From contig JAKSCF010000132.1 in the NCBI GenBank assembly GCA_022360735.1, forward strand, positions 1 to 5,471: a stretch of DNA of 5,471 nt, written 5' to 3'. How positions within the stretch are numbered: position 1 is the stretch's first letter; every line of letters begins with the position of its first letter. The notes under the pieces were generated by a model. The model searched no databases, had not been told where the DNA came from, and worked only from the letters and a program-made list of their open reading frames with translations. This document shows, piece after piece, positions 1-5,373 of the stretch. This DNA is from Clostridia bacterium (GTDB taxonomy: Bacteria > Bacillota_A > Clostridia > Peptostreptococcales > JAAYPU01). The position numbers and the translations under genes were made by a program.

Positions 1-111
1 ATAATGAAGTATTTTGTTTAGAATATCTGCTTTTTTCCTTCATAATGTAAGTTATAAGAAATTTAGAAGTTTTTAGATGCGTTCAAGAAATGATTTACAA
101 AAAATTACAAA

Positions 112-135
112 AGCCCTATAAAAAATTGCAGGGCT
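112..135 (-). terminator. Rho-independent terminator after the Lrp-family gene
   Basis: A 6-bp perfect stem (AGCCCT at 112-117, AGGGCT at 130-135) encloses a 12-nt AT-rich loop. Read on the minus strand, the second arm is followed by a T-rich stretch (TTTGTAATTTTTTG), which is the polarity expected for termination of the gene ending at 167. On the plus strand the hairpin is followed by GATTATTTAGGG, which is a poor tail. The stem is short and the loop large, so strength is uncertain. Confidence 0.6.
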
Positions 136-166
136 GATTATTTAGGGATTTCTATTTTGAAACGAT

Positions 167-625
167 TTACGGTCTAATACCTCTTCTGCATTTTATTCTT
201 GACACGATCATTTCACAATTGACTTTAATAATTCCATCCATTTTATAAAGCTTGTTCTCAAGGAATTCACTCAACACGTCCTTATTTGAAAAAAGTGCGT
301 GGACATGAAGCTTAGTGTTCCCTGTCATATGATATATATCAGTAATGAATTCTATTTCATTAAGTTTATTAGAAACTTCATATAAATATTGAGGAGAAAC
401 ATCGATATCTAAAAAAACAGAAACACTTTGTCCGGTTTTTTCAGGGTTTATAATGACTGAAAAACTTTCAATAATGCCACTTTCCACCATCGAATCTATT
501 CTTGCTTTTACGGATACCCTGGACAAATTTACTTTTTTCCCAATCTCAATGTATGATTCTCTTCCATTCATTGATAATATCTGCAATATTTTAATATCGA
601 TGGCGTCTAAATTCGTATAATTCAT
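167..625 (-). CDS. Lrp/AsnC-family transcriptional regulator
   Basis: This 152-residue protein has the usual length and two-part layout of Lrp/AsnC (feast/famine) regulators. Residues about 7-55 form the N-terminal winged helix-turn-helix: a 'LDAIDIKILQIL' opening, then 'SYIEIGKKVNLSRVSVKARI' as the DNA-reading helices. Residues about 65-143 form the RAM ligand-binding and oligomerisation domain, including 'YHMTGNTKLHVHALF', the counterpart of the family's TG-containing ligand-loop motif. Members bind DNA as dimers to octamers and usually sense amino acids or related metabolites; the ligand here cannot be read. The start is supported by AAGGAGG at 634-640, 8 nt before the ATG. The gene lies 99 bases downstream of the radical SAM gene on the same strand with no clear terminator between, so it may share that transcript. 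No convincing promoter of its own was found. The C-terminus ends in a basic stretch (RIKCRRGIRP). Confidence 0.93.
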   Translation of the reverse strand: MNYTNLDAIDIKILQILSMNGRESYIEIGKKVNLSRVSVKARIDSMVESGIIESFSVIINPEKTGQSVSVFLDIDVSPQYLYEVSNKLNEIEFITDIYHMTGNTKLHVHALFSNKDVLSEFLENKLYKMDGIIKVNCEMIVSRIKCRRGIRP

Positions 626-724
626 AACTCAGCCCTCCTTTGTACCAATTTGCGTGTGCTACCTACAATTTATCATATATAAGTTTTTTTTAAAAGCACG
701 GTATCGAGAGAAACTATTTTACAA

Positions 725-2011
725 TTATGGACATTGAATAACGCCTTGAGCCCATAAACATCCGCCGCAGGTGGGAAAGCTATTTCCGAAGCAATCTTCT
801 TCGTTTTCTTCTGAAAAATGACATCCTCCGCATAGATGACAAGGGGAAAAATCAAATTCATCTACTTTATTCCTAAAATCTATATATTCTTTAGAGTGCC
901 ATATCTCTAATAGAGGTGTATCTATTATGTTGCCCAAAGAATAATTTTTAGCACATCTTTCTGTCCTTCCACTGTTGATATAGGTCGTATTAGAATGCAA
1001 AAGACCCATACACGGACTTATCTCCCCATCCCATCTGACAAATGTGCACCTTTCCTTAATAAATCTACATTCATCACGTACATTGAACATATCTCTTCTC
1101 ATAATGGATATATTTTGGTTTGATTTGTACAATTGATTCAGATGCTCTTGAGTATTTTTATTGATATCTATAAGCGGCAAGCTCATTTCAAAAGTGTTCA
1201 ATATCTTGGTTTCATCTAATTGGCTGATTGACATATTATATAGGGTTTGCCTCGACATATCTTCACTATATGGAATGACATTACTGACTGAAACCATGTT
1301 GGCACCTAAGTAATTTGCTATTTTTTTAAGGCTTGTTAATTCTCCAATATTGTCTTTCATCAAAACAAAGGTAATCCCTACTTTAACTTTATGTTCACTT
1401 TTAGAATTTAAAGTTTTTAACTTTAGCAAGCTCTCTACCACATTGGTATAATTAGCACCACTGCGAATCTCTTCAAATAATTTTTCACTGGTGCCATCAA
1501 AAGAAACCCATAATGCATCTAATTTATTGTCAATAAACCCTTGCAGCATATTATCATCCAGCAAAGTTCCATTTGAAACCATTTCTACTTTTTCAGCAAT
1601 GGTTTTTGCTTTGCCAATCATATATTGGATATTTTTATGGTATGTTGGTTCACCAAACCCTCCAAACATAATGGTTTGGAGACACTTAAATGATTTTAAT
1701 TGGTCTATAAGTCTGTCAAATGTCTCTAAACTCATTTCACCAATGGATTCTTCCCATGTATTTCTGACACATGTTTTGCAGGATAGGTTGCACAGGGTCG
1801 TAGGTTCAATATATACCTTTGAGAGACTATGTATATTGGGATATAATTCGACTCTATCCTTTTTTACAACAATTTTAATGTCGGCATGGTTTTCTGCTCC
1901 CATGAATTTTTTTATAGCTTCAGGTATTATTAAATGTCCCTTTTCATCTACTGTTACTCTGTTTTCAATATGCTCCGATTTGGTCTCATTTTCTTTTGCA
2001 GGCTTGATCAT
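725..2011 (-). CDS. Radical SAM/SPASM protein, probable tungsten-oxidoreductase cofactor maturase, with AbrB-like N-terminus
   Basis: This 428-residue protein has three parts. Residues about 18-57 (VTVDEKGHLIIPEAIKKFMG...) look like a SpoVT/AbrB-MazE swapped-hairpin domain. Residues about 66-260 are a radical SAM core. Its CxxxCxxC motif (Cys74, Cys78, Cys81) would bind the 4Fe-4S cluster that cleaves S-adenosylmethionine, and GGFGEP at 117-122 is the SAM-binding GGE-type motif. The C-terminal SPASM-like region is rich in cysteine (315, 322, 334, 353, 391, 394, 397, 407, 415, 418, 427), enough for auxiliary Fe-S clusters, and ends CGGCLWAQGVIQCP. From memory, this ending and overall shape match the radical SAM maturases paired with tungsten-containing aldehyde:ferredoxin oxidoreductases (the Cmo/W-cofactor group); I could not search to confirm it. 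No oxidoreductase gene lies in the window. The start is supported by GGGAG 7-8 nt before the ATG. A peptide-modifying SPASM enzyme is the main alternative. Confidence 0.85.
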   Translation of the reverse strand: MIKPAKENETKSEHIENRVTVDEKGHLIIPEAIKKFMGAENHADIKIVVKKDRVELYPNIHSLSKVYIEPTTLCNLSCKTCVRNTWEESIGEMSLETFDRLIDQLKSFKCLQTIMFGGFGEPTYHKNIQYMIGKAKTIAEKVEMVSNGTLLDDNMLQGFIDNKLDALWVSFDGTSEKLFEEIRSGANYTNVVESLLKLKTLNSKSEHKVKVGITFVLMKDNIGELTSLKKIANYLGANMVSVSNVIPYSEDMSRQTLYNMSISQLDETKILNTFEMSLPLIDINKNTQEHLNQLYKSNQNISIMRRDMFNVRDECRFIKERCTFVRWDGEISPCMGLLHSNTTYINSGRTERCAKNYSLGNIIDTPLLEIWHSKEYIDFRNKVDEFDFSPCHLCGGCHFSEENEEDCFGNSFPTCGGCLWAQGVIQCP

Positions 2012-2043
2012 ACAAATACTCCCTCGAATAAATTACTCATTTA

Positions 2044-2072
2044 ATAGTATATTCTTATTTTTACACTGTCAA
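2044..2072 (-). promoter_or_regulatory. Sigma-A promoter of the radical SAM gene
   Basis: Reading the minus strand, a perfect -35 box TTGACA (2067-2072) is followed by a 17-bp spacer and a -10 box TACTAT (2044-2049, 4 of 6 consensus). Transcription would start near 2037, giving a leader of about 25 nt before the ATG at 2011. This is the best promoter match in the window. Confidence 0.75.
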
Positions 2073-2079
2073 CTCACAC

Positions 2080-2100
2080 AAGTGATCGTTAATATCACTT
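2080..2100. promoter_or_regulatory. Candidate operator: 7-bp inverted repeat beside the radical SAM promoter
   Basis: AAGTGAT (2080-2086) and ATCACTT (2094-2100) form a perfect 7-bp inverted repeat around a 7-nt spacer. Its centre is about 53 bases upstream of the predicted start site and 7 nt beyond the -35 box, a position typical of activator sites. The GTGA/TCAC half-sites recall the CRP/FNR superfamily, but the spacing between them (9 nt) is wider than the CRP consensus (6 nt). The factor that binds cannot be named. A second, weaker inverted repeat (GTTAA/TTAAC) overlaps it. Confidence 0.4.
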
Positions 2101-2159
2101 TAACTTAATCTTAGCAATCTGTTAATACTCTAAAATAAGTATCCGGATTTTGCATTAAA

Positions 2160-2185
2160 AAACTTGGAGGTATGTCTCCAAGTTT
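2160..2185 (-). terminator. Rho-independent terminator, minus-strand polarity
   Basis: A perfect 10-bp stem (AAACTTGGAG at 2160-2169, CTCCAAGTTT at 2176-2185) encloses a 6-nt loop. Read on the minus strand the hairpin runs into six consecutive T residues, three of them paired, then AATGC. On the plus strand the tail is only TTTCAGC. It most likely ends transcripts coming leftward from the acyl-CoA synthetase gene, which stops 272 bases away. The palindromic element at 2191-2432 now lies between that stop codon and this terminator. Confidence 0.75.
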
Positions 2186-2190
2186 CAGCT

Positions 2191-2432
2191 TATCGAAAAA
2201 GTACTAGAAAGATGAATGCAGGTGTATGAATATTCGTTATTTTGTGTTCATTTGGTCAGAAAATTTAGGTGGCAGATAAGCTATAAAAGTCGTGCACAGA
2301 CAGGACGTCTGTGAGCAAACTTTAGCCATGGACGGCTGTTTGCGGTTAGACTTTTATAGTTTAGCTGCTGCCAAATTTTCTCCAAATAAATGCATTAACG
2401 AATATTTATACGCCTGTATTCATTTTTCGATA
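2191..2432 (+). repeat. 242-base near-palindromic element (MITE-like repeat or structured RNA)
   Basis: The element starts TATCGAAAAA (2191-2200) and ends TTTTTCGATA (2423-2432), a perfect terminal inverted repeat. Inside, 2212-2239 pairs with 2396-2423 (28 positions, 3 substitutions), 2244-2255 with 2382-2393, 2258-2266 with 2373-2381, 2268-2280 with 2360-2372, and 2281-2291 with 2349-2359 (perfect). The left arm carries a 12-nt extra segment (2200-2211) next to the terminal repeat. The apex (2292-2348) holds two short hairpins. No credible protein is encoded: the plus-strand frame from 2292 has no ribosome binding site and runs antisense into the synthetase gene. Eight of ten arm-to-arm substitutions are G-U wobbles in plus-strand RNA, which is why the plus strand is given. 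I see no clear flanking target-site duplication. A non-autonomous mobile repeat and a structured RNA are both possible and not exclusive. Confidence 0.75.
2295..2343 (+). other. Twin-hairpin head of the palindromic element, GGAC loops
   Basis: The apex of the long stem splits into two hairpins. The first is CACAGAC (2295-2301) pairing with GTCTGTG (2307-2313), with loop AGGAC. The second is GCAAAC (2315-2320) pairing with GTTTGC (2338-2343), then, after a TTT bulge, AGCC (2324-2327) pairing with GGCT (2334-2337), with loop ATGGAC. All stems are perfect. With the surrounding stem closed by 2281-2291/2349-2359, they make a three-way junction. Both loops expose GGAC on the plus strand. Confidence 0.65.
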
Positions 2433-2437
2433 GCCTC

Positions 2438-2461
2438 AATAAACAGTTTAAGCTGTTTATT
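2438..2461 (+). terminator. Hairpin with plus-strand U-tail, overlapping the synthetase stop codon
   Basis: AATAAACAG (2438-2446) and CTGTTTATT (2453-2461) form a perfect 9-bp stem with a 6-nt loop. On the plus strand it runs straight into a T-rich tract (further T to 2465, then AATTTTTTTAG), the form of an intrinsic terminator. On the minus strand it is followed by GAGGC, so it is not a good terminator for the synthetase. The T tract is also the complement of lysine codons at the synthetase C-terminus, so it may exist for coding reasons. If functional, it would end a plus-strand transcript crossing the palindromic element. Confidence 0.5.
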
Positions 2462-4178
2462 TTTTAATTTTTTTAGAAGCCATTTGAATGGGAGTATTAA
2501 TATGACGTTTGATTTTTTTAGTAGTGGTTTTAATGAATTCTTCGTTTCTTATGTTAAAGTCGCGTATTCTTTTATATATGGGCATCCGATCATTGAACTC
2601 TCGAACAATTTTTTTGAGCAAGTCATACAAATCGTTTTCACCAAAATCTTCACCAAACTCTTCATATATCACATCTAAAGCAGGACGTAATTGTGCACTT
2701 ACAAGGGTATCACCCTGCTCATTTTGGATACCGCTTACTAGGCTTTCTTCAATATATTCACTTTTATTTAAATAGAACTCTACTTCTTCCGGATAAACAT
2801 TTTTACCGTTTTTGGTAACAATGACATTCTTTTTTCTTCCGGTAATATAGAAATAATCATTGTCGTCTTTATAGCCTAAATCACCTGTATGGAACCATCC
2901 GTCAATCATTACTTTTGCAGTATTGACAGGATCCTTATAATAACCCAGCATGACATTTGGCCCTTTGCATCTTATTTCACCGATTCCATTACTGTCCGGT
3001 TTAAATATATCAACATCTACTTTATCTATGGCGATACCGATGGTATCGCTCTTTCTTGCACAATCCGGAGTGCCGGTAACCAGCGGGGCACATTCTGTTA
3101 AGCCATACCCTTGAACGACTTTGATACCGAAATCTTCAAAACCGTCAACAACCTCAGGATCTATAGCTGCTGCACCGGATACTAATAATCGGAGTTTACC
3201 ACCAAATTTTTTGTGTATTTCTTTGAATAACACCCGTGAAAGATCAATACCGATTTTCTTAAGCGTCCCATTGACTTTGATGGCTTTTTTTAAAGCAGCA
3301 TCTTTGCCTGACTTTTTAGCCTGTTTCCATATCTTGCCGTGAATGGATTCAAAAATTAGAGGTACGCCAATAATAACAGTAGCTTTGGCTTCCACAATAT
3401 TTTTAGCGATGTGCTTTAAACCTTCACAAAAAGCAATGGAAGCGCCTCTGTAAAGCACTAATAGTATGCCCAAAGAACATTCAAATGTATGATGTATAGG
3501 AAGGATTGAAAGGGTACGGTCTGTTTGGTGAATGTGTACCATACTGCAAGTAGATAAAAGAACCGAGCAAATATTTCGATGACACAGCATAACACCTTTT
3601 GCTATATCTGTAGTTCCTGAGGTAAATAGTATAATGCTCAGTTCATCCGGATTGACATCTGCATCCATGTAGTCACGATTGCCTTGCGCTATTAGATTTT
3701 TTCCATTTTGAATTAAATCTAAAAGATACAATTCGTTATTTGAGTCAAATGGATCCATATTTATTTTGTATTGAATGTCTGTTTCTTCAAAGAATTGTTT
3801 ATAGCTGTCGCTATAAACAACAGCATCTACTTCAGATCGTTCCAATAAATTTAATTGTTCTTCCTTAGGAAGCTCTTTATCCAAAGGTACAATAATTCCC
3901 AAACCATTGACAACAGCTAGATAAGTCACGACCCATTCATATCTGTTTTCCCCGATGACAGCAATTTTACGACCCAATAATCCCATGTTCATTAATGCTG
4001 TTCCCAATGCGTCCACATCTTCTTTTAATTGCTTGTATTTTATGGGTGAATATTGTTCGCCTTTTTCTTTTTTCACCCAAAAAGCTGCATTCTCTGAATA
4101 AAGCTCTGCACTGGTATTCAGCATTTCCTTTAGATTAGTTATTTCTCTTCTGTCATAAAATGGTATCTTGCTTTTCAT
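2457..4178 (-). CDS. AMP-forming acyl-CoA synthetase (long-chain fatty acid CoA ligase type)
   Basis: This member of the adenylate-forming (ANL) superfamily activates a carboxylic acid with ATP to an acyl-adenylate and then transfers it to coenzyme A. Numbered from the upstream ATG at 4187, the phosphate-binding loop is LFTSGTTDIAKGV (about 187-199). QGYGLTE (359-365) is the adenine/acyl site motif and TGDLG (434-438) carries the ribose-binding Asp. ITGRKKNVIVTKNGKNVYPEE (448-468) covers the hinge and start of the mobile C-terminal domain, and TTTKKIKR (554-561) holds the catalytic Lys, probably Lys558. The long form with 'GKNVYPEEVE' fits fatty acyl-CoA synthetases; chain length cannot be read. 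No membrane segment is evident, so it is cytosolic or peripheral. The second ATG (4178) is preferred because GAGG at 4189-4192 sits 10 nt before it but only 1 nt before the first; the protein is then 573 residues. The C-terminus is lysine-rich. Confidence 0.93.
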   Translation of the reverse strand: MKSKIPFYDRREITNLKEMLNTSAELYSENAAFWVKKEKGEQYSPIKYKQLKEDVDALGTALMNMGLLGRKIAVIGENRYEWVVTYLAVVNGLGIIVPLDKELPKEEQLNLLERSEVDAVVYSDSYKQFFEETDIQYKINMDPFDSNNELYLLDLIQNGKNLIAQGNRDYMDADVNPDELSIILFTSGTTDIAKGVMLCHRNICSVLLSTCSMVHIHQTDRTLSILPIHHTFECSLGILLVLYRGASIAFCEGLKHIAKNIVEAKATVIIGVPLIFESIHGKIWKQAKKSGKDAALKKAIKVNGTLKKIGIDLSRVLFKEIHKKFGGKLRLLVSGAAAIDPEVVDGFEDFGIKVVQGYGLTECAPLVTGTPDCARKSDTIGIAIDKVDVDIFKPDSNGIGEIRCKGPNVMLGYYKDPVNTAKVMIDGWFHTGDLGYKDDNDYFYITGRKKNVIVTKNGKNVYPEEVEFYLNKSEYIEESLVSGIQNEQGDTLVSAQLRPALDVIYEEFGEDFGENDLYDLLKKIVREFNDRMPIYKRIRDFNIRNEEFIKTTTKKIKRHINTPIQMASKKIKK

Positions 4179-4188
4179 ATTATTCATA

Positions 4189-4192
4189 CCTC
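4189..4192 (-). promoter_or_regulatory. Ribosome binding site that decides the synthetase start
   Basis: GAGG on the minus strand lies 1 nt upstream of the ATG at 4185-4187 but 10 nt upstream of the in-frame ATG at 4176-4178. Ribosomes need several bases between these elements, so initiation at 4178 is more likely. The difference is three residues (Met-Asn-Asn). Confidence 0.6.
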
Positions 4193-4215
4193 AATATATA
4201 ATTATTATTGTATCT

Positions 4216-4244
4216 ATTATATATTCATCATTCATAAAATTCAA
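4216..4244 (-). promoter_or_regulatory. Sigma-A promoter of the acyl-CoA synthetase gene
   Basis: Reading the minus strand, TTGAAT (4239-4244, first four bases of consensus) is separated by 17 bp from a perfect -10 box TATAAT (4216-4221). Transcription would start near 4209, leaving a leader of about 30 nt. The region is very AT-rich, which raises the chance of fortuitous matches, but the spacing is ideal and the distance to the gene fits. Confidence 0.6.
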
Positions 4245-4262
4245 ATGATATTAAATGATATT
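4243..4262. repeat. Tandem 10-bp direct repeat upstream of the synthetase promoter
   Basis: AAATGATATT occurs twice in direct succession (4243-4252 and 4253-4262), overlapping the outer two bases of the predicted synthetase -35 box. The period is about one helical turn, so a protein could contact both copies on the same face of the DNA. It could be an activator site for the synthetase or a shared element between the divergent genes. In such AT-rich DNA, chance duplication is also possible. Confidence 0.45.
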
Positions 4263-4308
4263 CAATACATTCGACAAAATCTTACATAGCCTGAATAATT
4301 AAAAAGTA

Positions 4309-4317
4309 TGGTATAAT
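4309..4317 (+). promoter_or_regulatory. Extended -10 promoter of the S49 peptidase gene
   Basis: TGGTATAAT contains a perfect -10 box TATAAT (4312-4317) preceded by the extended TGn motif. No good -35 box lies 16-18 bp upstream (CTGAAT at 4291-4296 is only a partial match at 15 bp), consistent with an extended -10 promoter. Transcription would start near 4324. An AGGAGG ribosome binding site (4345-4350) follows, 7 nt before the ATG. Confidence 0.65.
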
Positions 4318-4357
4318 TTGAGTACATCAAAACAATATAATATTAGGAGGACGTAAT

Positions 4358-5323
4358 ATGCTTAGTCATAATAAAGGTTTTAAAATATTTCTGATTATCA
4401 TAACAATTTTTATTGTAGTAGGGACCGGGCTGTATTTTTTTGCGCCGCGACTACCTGTTGTAGGCGAGCGTTTCAAAAATACAGATTATATAGGAGTGCT
4501 ATATGTGGAGGGCATTATTTCAGGAGGTGAAGCCAATAGCTTTCTGAGTGAAACAGGATACAATCATGATTATATCCTCTCACAAATAGATGCTTTTATT
4601 AATGATGAAAACAATCAAGGGTTGGTCATTTTTGTTAATTCTCCAGGAGGGAGTATTTATGAGACAGATGAAGTTTACCTAAAGCTTATGGAATATAAAG
4701 ATAAAACAGGATGTCCCGTATACATATCCATGGGAAGTTTGGCAGCATCAGGAGGTTATTACATCAGTATGGCAGGGGATAAAGTGTTTGCCAATAGAAA
4801 TACATTGACCGGCTCAATTGGGGTGACATTTGGGACCTTTTATGATATTTCTGATTTCTTGGACGAACATGGCATAAAGACCGTTACTTTAACAGCCGGA
4901 AGAAATAAAGCCATGGGAGATATAACAGAGCCGATGACCGATGAACGAATGGCTATCTACCAGTCCATTTTAGATGATTCTTATGGTCAATTTGTAGATA
5001 TAATAAGCAAAGGCAGAGGCTTAGATGTTGAAACGGTTAAAACATTAGCAGACGGCAGAATTTATACGGCAAGGCAAGCTTTAGAGCATAAATTGATTGA
5101 TCAATTAGGGACTTTAGACGAAACCATAGATGCCGTCATGTATGACCATGAATTAGAATATTGTGAAGTATATTATTACTGGTACGAAGATGATTCCATA
5201 TTTTCAATGTTAAGCGGACTAGTAAATGTGGGAAATCAATATGGAGATATCGGTACGGTACTTAAACTATTAGATAATAGATATCAAATACCAATAGGGT
5301 ATATAAGTGAATGGGGATTTTAA
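4358..5323 (+). CDS. sppA: Signal peptide peptidase SppA-type S49 serine protease
   Basis: This 321-residue protein has the length and layout of the short, Bacillus-type SppA. A single N-terminal membrane anchor (about residues 9-28, after a short positively charged start) would place the protease domain outside the cytoplasm. The S49 domain runs from about 44 to 260. VNSPGGSI (93-100) is the conserved substrate/oligomer motif, MGSLAASGGYYIS (125-137) contains the likely nucleophile Ser131, and AGRNKAMGD (180-188) supplies the likely general base Lys184. The 53-residue Ser-Lys separation is close to the Ser147/Lys199 pair of Bacillus subtilis SppA. The family degrades leftover signal peptides and other membrane-associated peptides, working as an oligomeric ring. 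The start is supported by AGGAGG 7 nt upstream. The gene appears to be transcribed alone, divergent from the synthetase and converging on the next gene. Confidence 0.93.
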   Translation: MLSHNKGFKIFLIIITIFIVVGTGLYFFAPRLPVVGERFKNTDYIGVLYVEGIISGGEANSFLSETGYNHDYILSQIDAFINDENNQGLVIFVNSPGGSIYETDEVYLKLMEYKDKTGCPVYISMGSLAASGGYYISMAGDKVFANRNTLTGSIGVTFGTFYDISDFLDEHGIKTVTLTAGRNKAMGDITEPMTDERMAIYQSILDDSYGQFVDIISKGRGLDVETVKTLADGRIYTARQALEHKLIDQLGTLDETIDAVMYDHELEYCEVYYYWYEDDSIFSMLSGLVNVGNQYGDIGTVLKLLDNRYQIPIGYISEWGF

Positions 5324-5333
5324 AGAAAAGAAT

Positions 5334-5364
5334 AATACTCCACCAGCTTAGCTGGTGGAGTATT
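5334..5364. terminator. Bidirectional terminator hairpin between convergent genes
   Basis: A perfect 14-bp stem (AATACTCCACCAGC at 5334-5347, its complement at 5351-5364) encloses a TTA loop. It lies between the end of the peptidase gene (5323) and the stop codon of the minus-strand gene (5374). On the minus strand the stem is followed by ATTCTTTTCTTT, a good U-rich tail. On the plus strand the tail after the stem is GCTGTATG, so rightward termination relies on the strong stem and the A/U pairs at its base. Confidence 0.85.
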
Positions 5365-5373
5365 GCTGTATGC

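Noticed and set aside
1..43. Open minus-strand frame from an ATG at 41-43 running out of the window (14 codons).
   Set aside because: It has no ribosome binding site upstream of the ATG, is too short to judge, and the visible residues (MKEKSRYSKQNTSL) show no recognisable family.
626..724. A separate promoter for the Lrp gene or a terminator for the radical SAM gene in the gap.
   Set aside because: AT-rich -10-like sequences exist (TATGAT) but no -35 box stands at the right distance, and no stable hairpin with a U-tail is visible.
1491..2108. Plus-strand 205-codon open frame.
   Set aside because: It lies almost wholly antisense to the well-supported radical SAM gene, and its translation has no coherent domain.
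2141..2148. 8-bp palindrome ATCCGGAT.
   Set aside because: It is short, isolated and downstream of a terminator. Nothing nearby gives it a role.
2212..2314. Small plus-strand frames in the left arm of the palindrome (for example the ATG at 2216).
   Set aside because: There is no Shine-Dalgarno sequence, and the sequence is explained by pairing with the right arm.
2191..2432. CRISPR array or insertion sequence.
   Set aside because: There are no repeated units with spacers and no transposase. The structure is a single inverted repeat, not a series of direct repeats.
2292..2678. Plus-strand 128-codon open frame.
   Set aside because: It begins inside the palindromic element without a ribosome binding site and continues antisense through the synthetase gene. 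It is explained as a shadow frame.
4228..4234. TGAATGA on the minus strand, like a half-site of the Bacillus FadR operator that controls fatty acid genes.
   Set aside because: Only one half-site is present and the expected inverted second half is missing. Such matches are easy to find in AT-rich DNA.
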